Assembly (NCBI RefSeq): GCF_015690345.1
Contig: NZ_JADPUN010000116.1
Coordinates: 1 to 44,000, forward strand
Direction of reading: 5' to 3'
DNA length: 44,000 nt
DNA from: Plantactinospora alkalitolerans
GTDB lineage: Bacteria > Actinomycetota > Actinomycetes > Mycobacteriales > Micromonosporaceae
The notes below the pieces were generated by a model, which searched no databases, was not told where the DNA came from, and saw nothing but the letters and a program-made list of their open reading frames with translations. The stretch's first letter is position 1, and each line of letters opens with the position of its first letter. This document shows positions 15,658-23,173 of the stretch, one piece after another. A program made the translations under genes and the position numbers.

Positions 15658-17811
15658 GGAACCGAGCCGGATGAAGATCTCCAGTGCCTGAAGGTGGTAC
15701 GCCCGCGCGGCGACGGTCTCCCCGCGCCGCCGGGCGACCTGGCCGAGCTGGTCCAGAGCCTCGGCGTACTCGTGCTCCGAGCCGAGTTCCCGCATCCGCC
15801 GGGCGGCCTCGGTCGCGGCCCGCTCGGCTCCGGCCAGGTCATCCGTGCCGAGCAGGGCGCCCGCGAGCCCGATGAGCACCCGTGCCCCGTTGTGCGGGTC
15901 GACGTCGGCCAGCCCGGCGAAGATGACCTCCGCCTGTCGCAGCAGGACGGTCGCCCGCTCCGGCTGCCCCAGTCCGGTGAGCAACATGCCGAGGCTGATC
16001 AACGAAAGGCCGGTGCTCCGCTCGTCGCGCTGCTCCCGGTTGGCGTCGACGAGCCGGGAGAACATCTCGACGGCCCGATCCTCCCGCCCCGAGTCGCGGT
16101 ACAGCGCGGCCAGCCCCTCCTCGGCGTCGAGGCCCCCCCGGATGTCGCCGGCCTCCCGGTACCGGAGGATCGCATCCCGGATGTGCCGCTCGGCGGCCTC
16201 GTGGTCACCGAGCTTGGTGCAGACCCGGCCGAGACGTTTCAGCATGTCGGCCTCGGCCCAGGGGTCGCCCCACGACCGCGCCGCCTCGACGCCACGCTGG
16301 TCGATCTCCAACCGGTCCCGATAGTGCTTGCGGTGCAACAGCAACGGCCAGGTCACGTCCGAGAGTTGCCAGGCCAGTGCGGCATGCCCGTGGCGCAGCG
16401 CGGTCCGCCCCGCGCCGATCAGGTTGACCCGTTCACGCTCCAGCCAGTCCAACGCCTCCTGCCGGTCGGCGAACCGGGGCAGGTTCCACGGCCGGGTCAG
16501 GTAGCCGTACGGCAGCCGCCGACGGTACGGCGTCACGACGAGATCGGCCTCCCTGGCCGCGGCGAGATACCACTCCAGGATCCCGCGCAGTACCGCCTGC
16601 CGTTCCGGTTCCGGCTCGTCCCGCTCCAGTTTCTGTCGGGCATGCAGTCGAACCAGGTCGTGGAACCGGAAGTGGCCCTCCGTCACCTCCTCGAGCAGGC
16701 TCGCCTCGAGCAGTGCCTCCAGCATCGCGTCCGCCCGCGTTCCGGGGTCGTTCGGGTCCGTCTCCCCGGACGGGTCCCCGGTGTTCCCGTCCTCCGCCGG
16801 TAGCAGCGCGGCGGCCACACCCGCACCGAACTCGGGCCCGGGATGCAGTGCCAGTCGCCGGTAGAACCTCGCCACGTCCGGTTGCAGGGAGCGGTACGAG
16901 ATGTCGAAGGTGGCCTGGACCGACAGTCCGTCCGTCCGGGAGAGCCGGCTCAGCCGGTACGTCTCGGAGGCCAGGTCGAGCGCCATCCGCCGTACGGAGA
17001 GACGGGGCCGGGCCGCCAACCGGGCGGCGGCGACACAGAGCGCGATCGGCAGGCCGGCACAGATGTCGGCGATCTGGGCGGCTTCGACGGGCTCCCGGTC
17101 GATCCGTCCCGCCCCGGTCGCCCGGGACAGCAGCAGGACGGACTCGGCCGGGCACAGCGGCGCCAGGTCCACCAGCCGGGCACCGTCGGCGACCAGCCCG
17201 ACGAGCCGGACCCGGCTGGTGACCAGCACGCCGGACCGCCCGGCCGGAAGCAGCGCCCGTACCTGGGCGGTCGAGTACGCGTTGTCCAGCAGCACCAGGA
17301 GGGTCCGCTCGGCGGTGACCGACCGGTACAGCGCCACCTGCTCGGCGAGGGTGACCGGGACCCGCTGCGGAGCCGTCCCGAGCGCCCGGAGAAGTTCACC
17401 CAACGCCTCGCTCGGATCGACGGGGTCATTTCCGCCGAATCCGCCCAGGTCCACGTAGAGCTGCCCGTCCGGAAAACGGTCCCGCGCATTGTCGGCCCAT
17501 CGCACCGCCAGTGCGGTCTTGCCAACTCCACCAGGCCCGAGGAGCACGACGAGAGCCGGTCCCGCGGTCCGGAAAAGCGCGTCGATATCGGCTAGCTCCG
17601 CAGTTCTCGCCACGAAGTGCGGGGACGGAGTCGGCAGTTGTCGCGGAATCGGCGACGTGTCCGGAGAGGCTTCGTGAATATGTACGCCACCGTGAATCGC
17701 ACCGGCTTGCAGACTCGGCCCGTACACCGTTCCGGACATCGCATTGGACGTACCCGTTTCCGGCCTCTCCGGGCCGCCCGCGTACTGGTCGTCGCCGCGC
17801 CGCTGCCGCAC
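15514..17811 (-). CDS. NLR-like NB-ARC/TPR protein with N-terminal amyloid-type motif (765 aa)
   Basis: GTG 17811 follows a strong GGAGGTG site. Residues 23-45 carry a Gly/Ser-rich motif (NAMSGTVYG, then QAGAIHGGVHI) matching the C-terminus of the preceding small protein. NB-ARC follows (about 65-330): FVARTAELADIDALF, Walker A GPGGVGKTA at 92-100, Walker B LLVLLDN at 171-177, VLVTSR at 195-200, CAGLPIALCV near 251-260, and a winged-helix tail with the NLR-like HD motif FRFHDLVRLHARQ near 381-393. TPR repeats fill about 490-730. There is no DNA-binding domain, unlike the SARP protein, so it is a signal-sensing STAND ATPase, not a regulator of the AfsR type. The C-terminal tail is low complexity and overlaps the convergent gene. 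Operon with the 17844 gene, 32 bp apart. Confidence 0.85.
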   Translation of the reverse strand: MRQRRGDDQYAGGPERPETGTSNAMSGTVYGPSLQAGAIHGGVHIHEASPDTSPIPRQLPTPSPHFVARTAELADIDALFRTAGPALVVLLGPGGVGKTALAVRWADNARDRFPDGQLYVDLGGFGGNDPVDPSEALGELLRALGTAPQRVPVTLAEQVALYRSVTAERTLLVLLDNAYSTAQVRALLPAGRSGVLVTSRVRLVGLVADGARLVDLAPLCPAESVLLLSRATGAGRIDREPVEAAQIADICAGLPIALCVAAARLAARPRLSVRRMALDLASETYRLSRLSRTDGLSVQATFDISYRSLQPDVARFYRRLALHPGPEFGAGVAAALLPAEDGNTGDPSGETDPNDPGTRADAMLEALLEASLLEEVTEGHFRFHDLVRLHARQKLERDEPEPERQAVLRGILEWYLAAAREADLVVTPYRRRLPYGYLTRPWNLPRFADRQEALDWLERERVNLIGAGRTALRHGHAALAWQLSDVTWPLLLHRKHYRDRLEIDQRGVEAARSWGDPWAEADMLKRLGRVCTKLGDHEAAERHIRDAILRYREAGDIRGGLDAEEGLAALYRDSGREDRAVEMFSRLVDANREQRDERSTGLSLISLGMLLTGLGQPERATVLLRQAEVIFAGLADVDPHNGARVLIGLAGALLGTDDLAGAERAATEAARRMRELGSEHEYAEALDQLGQVARRRGETVAARAYHLQALEIFIRLGSSRALGLRRRLDEPAGDLGPDGPENPVGPAVDPGGEPDAGGVGQLAPR

Positions 17812-17843
17812 GGGGCACCTCCAGGGTCGACGTGGGAGGGGGG

Positions 17844-18218
17844 TCAGAACGAGACGTCGCCCCGGATGTCCCGAGCCTGGACCACCCGGTCGGCACTACC
17901 GCTGAACTGGTTGATCACTCCGCCGGTCTCCGCCGACGGCTCCCCCGCGCCGTCCCGCCAGAGCGCCTGCACCCGCTCCTCGAGGTCGGGGTCGGCGGCC
18001 AACAACCGGGCGAGCGCCTCGGCGAGGTCGGCCCGGTTGGTCTCGTCGGGATTCGCGACCGCCGCGTCCAGAGTGTCCTCGCCCCTTCCCTCTGTTCGGA
18101 AACGGTTTCGGACCAGGCGGTAGAGCTGCCCGAGCAGACCGCCACCACCGGCGATGAGCGCTTCTCCGCCCTTGGTCGCCAATCCGGTCGCGATGGCCAG
18201 AACAAGTTGATCCTGCAT
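17844..18218 (-). CDS. Small helical protein with C-terminal amyloid/RHIM-like motif, putative NLR partner or effector (124 aa)
   Basis: ATG 18218 is preceded by a GGGGGAAC site. Residues 1-40 contain hydrophobic, Gly-rich helices (QDQLVLAIATGLATKGGEAL, then IAGGGGLLGQLYRLVRNRF) that could insert into or associate with membranes. Residues 48-88 form an acidic helical region (DTLDAAVANPDETNRADLAE and following). After a flexible stretch the last 22 residues read NQFSGSADR, then VVQARDIRGDVSF, matching the N-terminus of the NLR-like protein: both have SG, then QAxxIxGxV and a hydrophobic residue. Such shared motifs connect NLRs to small effectors of the HeLo/Bell type through amyloid templating. 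I infer that role here; the N-terminal fold is not proven. Confidence 0.7.
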   Translation of the reverse strand: MQDQLVLAIATGLATKGGEALIAGGGGLLGQLYRLVRNRFRTEGRGEDTLDAAVANPDETNRADLAEALARLLAADPDLEERVQALWRDGAGEPSAETGGVINQFSGSADRVVQARDIRGDVSF

Positions 18219-18503
18219 TGGCGTTCCCCCAGCACCCCGAGACGTCGCGCCGCCCGGGCCGGCAATTGATCACGCTACGATCCATCCGACTCGATCGCCG
18301 GCCCACCCACCACCTTACCGCCGGCCCCGCAGATGCCGTCCCAAGGGACGATTCTCGGGAATTGCCCTCCGTAGGCAAATGTCATTGATAAGCACAGGCA
18401 TTGACCTATTTTGATGTCCATTTCGTGAGAACCCGCCACAAGCCCCACGAGAGCCGCCCATGATGGCCTATTCCTCCCCGCGTCGCTCGGGTAGCCTACG
18501 GCG

Positions 18504-18647
18504 GTGCGGATCATGGACCTGCCACGATTTCTCCAGCAAATTACGGAGAGCATCCCCTTGATTACTCATGAGGCCACCACCACCTGGATGGACTGGCTCG
18601 CCATCGGAATGCACTCACTTAGCGTGATTACAACTTCACTTATTTGA
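18504..18647 (+). CDS. Possible small protein in low-GC region (44-47 aa)
   Basis: An ORF from GTG 18504 or ATG 18513 reads MDLPRFLQQITESIPLITHE and continues with a Trp-containing hydrophobic half. About a third of its third codon positions are A or T, far from the neighbours, so it is either recently acquired, very lightly expressed or not coding. No good ribosome binding site. A hairpin 6 bp after the stop (18653-18667) suggests a short transcript, coding or not. It lies upstream of, and divergent from, the NLR-like operon. Confidence 0.25.
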   Translation: MRIMDLPRFLQQITESIPLITHEATTTWMDWLAIGMHSLSVITTSLI

Positions 18648-18918
18648 TAACACGGCCCCTTCGGCCGAATTCTTCAACACCGCCCGCAATCCGATATCCC
18701 CATCCGACCGGCCGGGTCAGCGAGGTGACACTCGGCCGGCGATTCCCCCTGCCCGGGACATGGCTGTTCACCGACTCCGCCGATGGGGCGAGGTAGACGC
18801 GGTTGCCGGCGGCGGCGCCGCCGTACCTCCAGGCACCGAGGGGTCCGGCGACGAGCAGTCCGGTCGCGGCCATCGACATCGGTAGCAGCCCGAACGCCAG
18901 CCGTCGTCGTACGCCCAT
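18640..18918 (-). CDS. Hypothetical small secreted or anchored protein (92 aa)
   Basis: ATG 18918 has a GGAGGT ribosome binding site 7 bp upstream on the minus strand. The start MGVRRRLAFGLLPMSMAATG, then LLVAGPLGAWRY, is a plausible signal peptide or anchor. The rest (NRVYLAPSAESVNSHVPGRG and on) has no known motif, and the last 30 codons become less GC-rich and end overlapping the low-GC region. It is divergent from the GntR operon at 19157. The good RBS favours a gene; the 3' end may be degenerate. Confidence 0.4.
   Translation of the reverse strand: MGVRRRLAFGLLPMSMAATGLLVAGPLGAWRYGGAAAGNRVYLAPSAESVNSHVPGRGNRRPSVTSLTRPVGWGYRIAGGVEEFGRRGRVIK
18653..18667 (+). terminator. Short hairpin after the low-GC ORF
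   Basis: CGGCC-CCTTC-GGCCG forms a perfect 5-bp stem and is followed by AATTCTTC, a weak T-rich run on the plus strand. It could terminate a small transcript from 18504-18647. It also falls within the minus-strand ORF at 18640-18918, so only one of the two interpretations may hold. Confidence 0.35.
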
Positions 18919-19043
18919 CTCGACCACCTCCGGCTCCACCGGACCGACGGCGGTGTGGTTTCCCGGGTCGAGACAAATGGATGACCTCGCCGTAGGTCAG
19001 GCCCGCAGCGATTCGGCGACCCGACGGGCAAGCATCCTCAGGC

Positions 19044-19089
19044 TTGACAAACAGCCACACCGGTCGGATGGTTAGCTACATGAGTAACC
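19044..19089 (+). promoter_or_regulatory. Promoter and operator of the GntR/ABC operon
   Basis: TTGACA at 19044-19049 is a perfect -35 element. GGTTA (19070-19074) and TAACC (19085-19089) form an inverted repeat around 10 bp, placed where a repressor would cover the -10/start region. The GTTA-N10-TAAC shape is compatible with YtrA-type GntR operators. The exact -10 hexamer is not clear. A leader of about 70 bp leads to the regulator gene. Confidence 0.55.
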
Positions 19090-19156
19090 AACCAACTAGG
19101 TCGAGCCCGGGCGGCACCACGCCCAGGGCCCGGCCGTCGGCGGGCGGGTCGGCGTG

Positions 19157-19516
19157 ATGGAGGACGGGCGACCGATCTTCCTTCAGATCGCGGAGCTGAT
19201 CGAAAACTCGATCATCGACGGCACGCTCACCGAAGAGGGCCAGGTGCCCTCGACCAACGAGTTGGCGGCGTTCCACCGGATCAATCCGGCCACCGCGGGC
19301 AAGGGCGTCAACCAGCTGGTGGACGACGGGATTCTCTACAAGAAGCGAGGTATCGGCATGTTCGTCGCCACCGGCGCCCGCGCGAAACTGCGGGACCGTC
19401 GTCGTGAGGAATTCGCCCAGCAGTTCCTGCATCCGCTGCTCACCGAGGCGAGCAAGCTCGGCATCGACGCCGACGACCTCAAGCGAATGATCGACCGATG
19501 GGAGCAGGGGCGATGA
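19157..19516 (+). CDS. GntR-family regulator, YtrA subfamily (119 aa)
   Basis: ATG 19157 (GTG 19154 directly before it is an alternative) gives MEDGRPIFLQIAELIENSII. The winged helix continues with LTEEGQVPSTNELAAFHRIN, PATAGKGVNQLVDDGIL, and the wing YKKRGIGMFV. The rest is a short helical tail (to residue 119), lacking the large FadR or HutC effector domain; this length and tail define the YtrA group, which usually represses its own ABC transporter operon. The stop overlaps the ATPase start (ATGA). Likely autorepressor acting at 19070-19089. Confidence 0.9.
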   Translation: MEDGRPIFLQIAELIENSIIDGTLTEEGQVPSTNELAAFHRINPATAGKGVNQLVDDGILYKKRGIGMFVATGARAKLRDRRREEFAQQFLHPLLTEASKLGIDADDLKRMIDRWEQGR

Positions 19517-20442
19517 GCACGGTGGTGAGCGCTCAGGGCATCACCAAGCGGTTCCGGGACGTGACCGCCCTGGACCAGATCAGTTTCTCGCTGGCGGAAA
19601 ACAAGATCCACGGGCTGCTCGGCCGGAACGGGGCCGGCAAGACGACCCTGATGCAGATCATGACCGGCCAGGGATTCGCGACGTCAGGAAACATGACGAT
19701 CTTCGGTCAGTCGCCGTACGAGAACGAGACCGTGATGGCCCGGGTCTGCTTCATCAAGGAGAGCCAGACCTATCCGCAGCACTTCAAGGTCCGGCACGCG
19801 CTGGAGTCGGCCCGGCTCCTCTTCCCCGATTGGGACGAGGAGTTCGCGCAGGCACTGCTGGCGGACTTCCGGCTGCCGCTCGGCCGGCACATCCGGAAGC
19901 TGTCCCGAGGCATGCATTCCATGCTCGGCATCATCATCGGACTCGCCTCCCGGGCCCCGCTGACCCTCTTCGACGAGCCGTACCTCGGCCTCGACGCCGT
20001 CGCCCGGCACCTCTTCTACGACCACCTGCTCACCGACTACGCCGAGCATCCCCGCACGGTCGTCCTCTCCACCCACCTCATCGACGAGGTCGGCGAGCTG
20101 ATCGAGCACGTACTCCTGCTCGACCAGGGGCGGGTGCTGCTCGACACCACGGCCGAGGCCCTGCGCGGCCAGGTTGTCACCGTCGCCGGGCCGGCCACGG
20201 CCGTCGACGAGTTCGCCGCGAACAACGAGGAACTGCACCGCGAGCGCCTGGGCCGGTACGCCCGGGCGACCCTGCGCGGCACCTTCGGCCCGAGCGAACG
20301 GGCCCAGGCGAAGGGGCTCGGACTCGACATCGAGGCGGTCTCCCTCCAGGACATCGTCATCCGGCTCACCACCTCGCAGGCAAAGACCGGCGGCACGACC
20401 AGCGGCAGCGCCGCCAGCACCCCGAAGGAGACCGTCCGATGA
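19513..20442 (+). CDS. ABC transporter ATP-binding protein, YtrB-like (309 aa)
   Basis: The ATG overlaps the regulator's stop. SAQGITKRFRDVTALDQISF begins the NBD; Walker A GRNGAGKTT at residues 37-45, a degenerate signature LSRGMHSML near 135, Walker B LTLFDEPYLGLD near 157-168, and the switch region VVLSTHLIDE near 190. The signature LSRGM replaces LSGGQ, common in this subfamily. The last 90 residues form a regulatory tail typical of ABC-2 type exporters. Energises the permease at 20516. These GntR-ABC operons often respond to cell-envelope antibiotics or related stress; no substrate can be read from the sequence. Confidence 0.9.
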   Translation: MSTVVSAQGITKRFRDVTALDQISFSLAENKIHGLLGRNGAGKTTLMQIMTGQGFATSGNMTIFGQSPYENETVMARVCFIKESQTYPQHFKVRHALESARLLFPDWDEEFAQALLADFRLPLGRHIRKLSRGMHSMLGIIIGLASRAPLTLFDEPYLGLDAVARHLFYDHLLTDYAEHPRTVVLSTHLIDEVGELIEHVLLLDQGRVLLDTTAEALRGQVVTVAGPATAVDEFAANNEELHRERLGRYARATLRGTFGPSERAQAKGLGLDIEAVSLQDIVIRLTTSQAKTGGTTSGSAASTPKETVR

Positions 20443-20519
20443 GCGAGCACCACGACCGAGTCGGTCGGCTCGGTCCAGAAGCCCAGAACGCCGGCGAGCG
20501 AACCGAGGAGGGGGCATGA
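20439..20519 (+). CDS. 26-codon linker ORF between ATPase and permease genes
   Basis: Starts in an ATGA overlap with the ATPase gene and ends in an ATGA overlap with the permease gene, so ribosomes can pass from one to the next without a gap. The peptide (MSEHHDRVGRLGPEAQNAGE, then RTEEGA) is charged with no hydrophobic core. Its job may be only translational coupling; a stable peptide is less likely. The precise double overlap argues against chance. Confidence 0.45.
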   Translation: MSEHHDRVGRLGPEAQNAGERTEEGA

Positions 20520-21208
20520 GCCGTCTACTTCCGGTGATCCGGGTCCAGCTCGTCGGCTGGCCGAACACGCTGGGCTTCCCCTGGCTGCTGCTCACCCTCA
20601 TCTTCGGGGTCAACTACGCCATCTTCCTGGCCATCGGGGACGTCGACGACGGACCCAAGACCGGCGCCATCGCCTCGATCTACATCGTGATGTTCGTCGC
20701 CGCCATCAACTCGATCACTCAGCTCCTCCCGTTCACGATGGCGCTGAGCGTGATCCGGCGGACCTTCTACCTGGCGGCCTCGCTGCTCCTGCTCGCCGAG
20801 TCGGCGGTCTTCGGCACCGCCCTCTACCTCTTCGCGCTGCTCGAGGACGCGACCGGCGGCTGGGGGCTGGGACTCGAGTTCTTCGGCCTGGGCTTCCTCG
20901 ACCAGGACAACCCGCTGTTGCAGATCCTGGTCTACACGGTGCCGTTCATCGCGCTGGGCTTCCTGGGGATCTTCATCGCCGTCTACTACAAGCGTTTCGG
21001 GATGACCGGCATGTACCTCCTGGTCATCTGCAAGCTCCTGGTACTGGCCGCCCTCGCCCTGCTGGCGACCTGGCTGGACCTGTGGAGCGGCATCGGACAA
21101 TGGCTGGGCGACCAGCCGACCGCCGCCTGGCTCGCCGGCTGGCCGGCCCTGCTCGCGGCACTCCTGGCCGGCGCCGGCTATGCCACCATCCGCCGCGTGA
21201 CACCCTGA
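20516..21208 (+). CDS. ABC transporter permease, ABC-2 type (230 aa)
   Basis: ATG 20516, coupled to the linker ORF. MSRLLPVIRVQLVGWPNTLG leads into about six membrane segments, including FPWLLLTLIFGVNYAIFLAI, YIVMFVAAINSITQLLPFTM, FYLAASLLLLAESAVFGTAL, TVPFIALGFLGIFIAVYY and LLALLATWLDLW. The size and the short N-terminal amphipathic stretch fit membrane partners of YtrB-type ATPases. It ends just before copy 2 of the palindromic element. Confidence 0.85.
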   Translation: MSRLLPVIRVQLVGWPNTLGFPWLLLTLIFGVNYAIFLAIGDVDDGPKTGAIASIYIVMFVAAINSITQLLPFTMALSVIRRTFYLAASLLLLAESAVFGTALYLFALLEDATGGWGLGLEFFGLGFLDQDNPLLQILVYTVPFIALGFLGIFIAVYYKRFGMTGMYLLVICKLLVLAALALLATWLDLWSGIGQWLGDQPTAAWLAGWPALLAALLAGAGYATIRRVTP

Positions 21209-21215
21209 CGAGCCT

Positions 21216-21269
21216 GTAAGGAAGGGCCCCTTCTTATCGTTTTCTGTAGAAGAAGGGGCCCTTCCTAAC
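21216..21269. terminator. Palindromic GGGCCC element, copy 2 (bidirectional terminator)
   Basis: Same element as at 5882-5933: arms GTAAGGAAGGGCCCCTTCTT and complement around CGTTTTCTG. It separates the plus-strand permease gene from the convergent glycosylase gene and supplies the glycosylase stop codon (TAG, read on the minus strand at 21265-21267). Confidence 0.75.
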
Positions 21270-22110
21270 GCTTCTTCCGCTTCAAGCCGGAGCGGGTACG
21301 AGGGGTGGGTTGGCAGGTGGGGCACCAGTAGGAGTTTCTACCGGCCAGGTCAGCGCGCAGGATTTCGGTGCCGCAGACGTGGCAGGGCTGGGCGGCCCGG
21401 CGGTAGACGTACACCTCGCCACCGTGCCGGTCGACCCGGGGCGACCGACCCATCGCCTCCGGCAGGTGCCGGTCGTACACCGTGTCGATCTGGCCGGTGC
21501 GGACGGCCGTACCCATCAGCTCGACGAGATCGGCCCAGATCTTCCGCCATCCCTCCGGGCTCAGTTCACGCCCCGGAGTGGTCGGCCGGAGGCCAGCCCG
21601 GAACAGTGTCTCGGTCACGAAGATCAGGCCGGTGCCGGCCACGACCGACTGGTCGAGCAGCAACGCGAAGAGCGGGGTGGGGCTGCGGCGGATCCGGGCG
21701 TACGCCTCGTCCGGGTCGGCATCGGCCCGCAACGGATCCGCGCCCAACCGGGCCTGTAGCGCCTCGACCTCCGGCGGCGACAGCAGTTCGCAGGCGGTCG
21801 GGCCGCGCAGGTCGAGCCAGTGCAGGTCGGTCGTCAGCCGCAACCGGACCTGACCGACCGGCGCCGGCGGCTCACCGTCCCCGTCGGCGAACTTCCCGTA
21901 AAGCCCCAGGTGTACGTGCAGCGCCTGCCCGCCGTCGTAGTGGTGCAGCAGGTGCTTGCCGTACGCCTCCGTCCGGTCCAGCACCGCGCCGGAGAGCAGT
22001 GCGGCGCCCTCGGCGAACCTGCCCTGCGGGCTGCTGGCGAGCACCTTCTCGCCGGCGAACATCGCCTGGTGGCGTGCTGCCAACCGGTAGATGGTGTGAC
22101 CCTCGGGCAT
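21265..22110 (-). CDS. Fpg/Nei-family DNA glycosylase-AP lyase (281 aa)
   Basis: From ATG 22110 the protein begins MPEGHTIYRLAARHQAMFAG. Pro2 and Glu3 are the catalytic residues of the family and Lys52 (AYGKHLLHH) is the conserved beta-elimination lysine. An H2TH region (DPLRADADPDEAYARIRRSP and LLDQSVVAGTGLIFVTETLF) is followed by a C-terminal four-Cys zinc finger: CHVC at 243-246 and CPTC at 263-266. MPEGHT rather than MPELPE marks the Nei-type (endonuclease VIII) branch, which removes oxidised pyrimidines. The stop is in the palindromic element. Confidence 0.9.
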   Translation of the reverse strand: MPEGHTIYRLAARHQAMFAGEKVLASSPQGRFAEGAALLSGAVLDRTEAYGKHLLHHYDGGQALHVHLGLYGKFADGDGEPPAPVGQVRLRLTTDLHWLDLRGPTACELLSPPEVEALQARLGADPLRADADPDEAYARIRRSPTPLFALLLDQSVVAGTGLIFVTETLFRAGLRPTTPGRELSPEGWRKIWADLVELMGTAVRTGQIDTVYDRHLPEAMGRSPRVDRHGGEVYVYRRAAQPCHVCGTEILRADLAGRNSYWCPTCQPTPRTRSGLKRKKR

Positions 22111-22142
22111 GGTTGCCAAGCATAGCCAGCAGCAGATCCCGC

Positions 22143-22250
22143 CCCGCCCTGCCGGCGGGTCGGTCAGCCCTCGCCCTGCCGACGGGTCGGTCAGCTCTCG
22201 CCCTGCCGGCGGGTCGGTCAGCCCTCGCCCTGCCGACGGGTCGGTCAGCT
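22143..22250. repeat. Four 27-bp tandem repeats over the 3' end of the VOC gene
   Basis: Units start at 22143, 22170, 22197 and 22224 and differ only by single bases. Two variants alternate, so the array also reads as two 54-bp units. The unit begins CTCGCCCTGCCG, and its GGTCAGC contains the TCA that is the VOC stop codon (22245-22247), so the array looks like outward duplication of the gene end. Each unit can form a CCGAC/GTCGG hairpin. Confidence 0.85.
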
Positions 22251-22682
22251 CTGCGGCTGGGCGATGTTGACCATCCACGGGACGCCGAAGCGGTCGGTGC
22301 AGGCACCGAACTCGTCGCCCCACATCTGCCGCTCCAGCGGAACCGTCACGATTCCACCGTCCGACAACGCCGACCAGTAGCCGCGCAGTTCGTCGGCGTC
22401 GTCCCCGCTCAGGCTCACCGTGATGGTGTTGCCCGGGTCGTACTCCATGCCGGGTGGCGTGTCCGCGCCCATGAGCGTGAACCCGCTGTCGGTCTCGAGC
22501 ATGCCGTGCATGATCTTGTCCCTCTCGGCCGAGCCCTCCGCCGAGCCCTCGGCCGAGCCTCCGGCACCAAACTCGCCGAACGTGTTGAGGGCCAGGCTTC
22601 CGCCGAAGACGCGCTGATAGAACTCCATGGCCTGCCGGGCGTTGCCACCGAAGCTGATGTACGGGTTGAGCCGAGTCGGCAC
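22245..22682 (-). CDS. VOC-fold protein, PhnB/glyoxalase-like (145 aa)
   Basis: GTG 22682 follows a GGGGAG site. MPTRLNPYISFGGNARQAME, FYQRVFGGSLALNTFGEF and the ending FGVPWMVNI are the signature of the PhnB-like branch of the vicinal oxygen chelate superfamily. Residues 39-53 carry a simple-sequence insert of GSAE repeats in a loop, from a 12-bp DNA repeat; insertions there are unusual, and one loop may have expanded by slippage. The enzymatic role is not predictable. The gene stands alone between the glycosylase and the coupled pair at 22814. Confidence 0.82.
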   Translation of the reverse strand: MPTRLNPYISFGGNARQAMEFYQRVFGGSLALNTFGEFGAGGSAEGSAEGSAERDKIMHGMLETDSGFTLMGADTPPGMEYDPGNTITVSLSGDDADELRGYWSALSDGGIVTVPLERQMWGDEFGACTDRFGVPWMVNIAQPQS

Positions 22683-22813
22683 TGGTGCTCCCCTGGTCGG
22701 AATCGACGTCGTCCTCGGAAACCAACGAGACATCCCCCGTCGAGGTTCCTGCGCGACGCCTCCTATCGTCAGGGCAGCTTGACGTCAAGGTGATCTGACG
22801 GCATGCTGACGAC

Positions 22814-23173
22814 ATGCCAAACCCGGACGACCTGGAGAGACAGTTCACGCTGCTGACGGCGGCGGCCCGGTACGACCAGCTTCGGATGCGGGACGCGCTC
22901 GCCCCGCCGACCGAGGAACCGATGGACGGCGACGATCCGGAACTGCGGCCGCTGTCGAAGGAGGAGGCGCTGGAACTCCTCGCTCTCGGCGAAGTGATCA
23001 TGAGGAAGGCGAGCTACGGACGGCAACTGACCGTACGGACGGCACGGGCGACCGGCGCCTCCTGGGCACAGATCGGCGCTTCGCTCGCGACCAGCAAGCA
23101 GGCGGCCTGGGAGACCCACGCCCGCTGGCTCGACGAGCAGGAAACCAACACGCGAAGCGAGGAGACCCCATGA
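22814..23173 (+). CDS. Hypothetical helical protein with HTH-like C-terminus (119 aa)
   Basis: ATG 22814. MPNPDDLERQFTLLTAAARY begins a charged helical protein. At residues 80-105 the pattern GASWAQIGASLATSKQAAWE resembles a helix-turn-helix (TGASWAQIGA as helix 2-turn). Similar small proteins are common in actinobacteria and usually annotated as hypothetical. The stop overlaps the start of the epoxide hydrolase gene (ATGA), so it may regulate or accompany that enzyme. Confidence 0.65.
   Translation: MPNPDDLERQFTLLTAAARYDQLRMRDALAPPTEEPMDGDDPELRPLSKEEALELLALGEVIMRKASYGRQLTVRTARATGASWAQIGASLATSKQAAWETHARWLDEQETNTRSEETP

Noticed and set aside
18275-18553. 92-codon minus-strand ORF in the low-GC region
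   Set aside because: No ribosome binding site and odd composition; more likely promoter or leader of the 18218 gene.
22143-22250. CRISPR-like array
   Set aside because: Units are contiguous 27-bp tandem repeats without spacers, and no cas gene is present.
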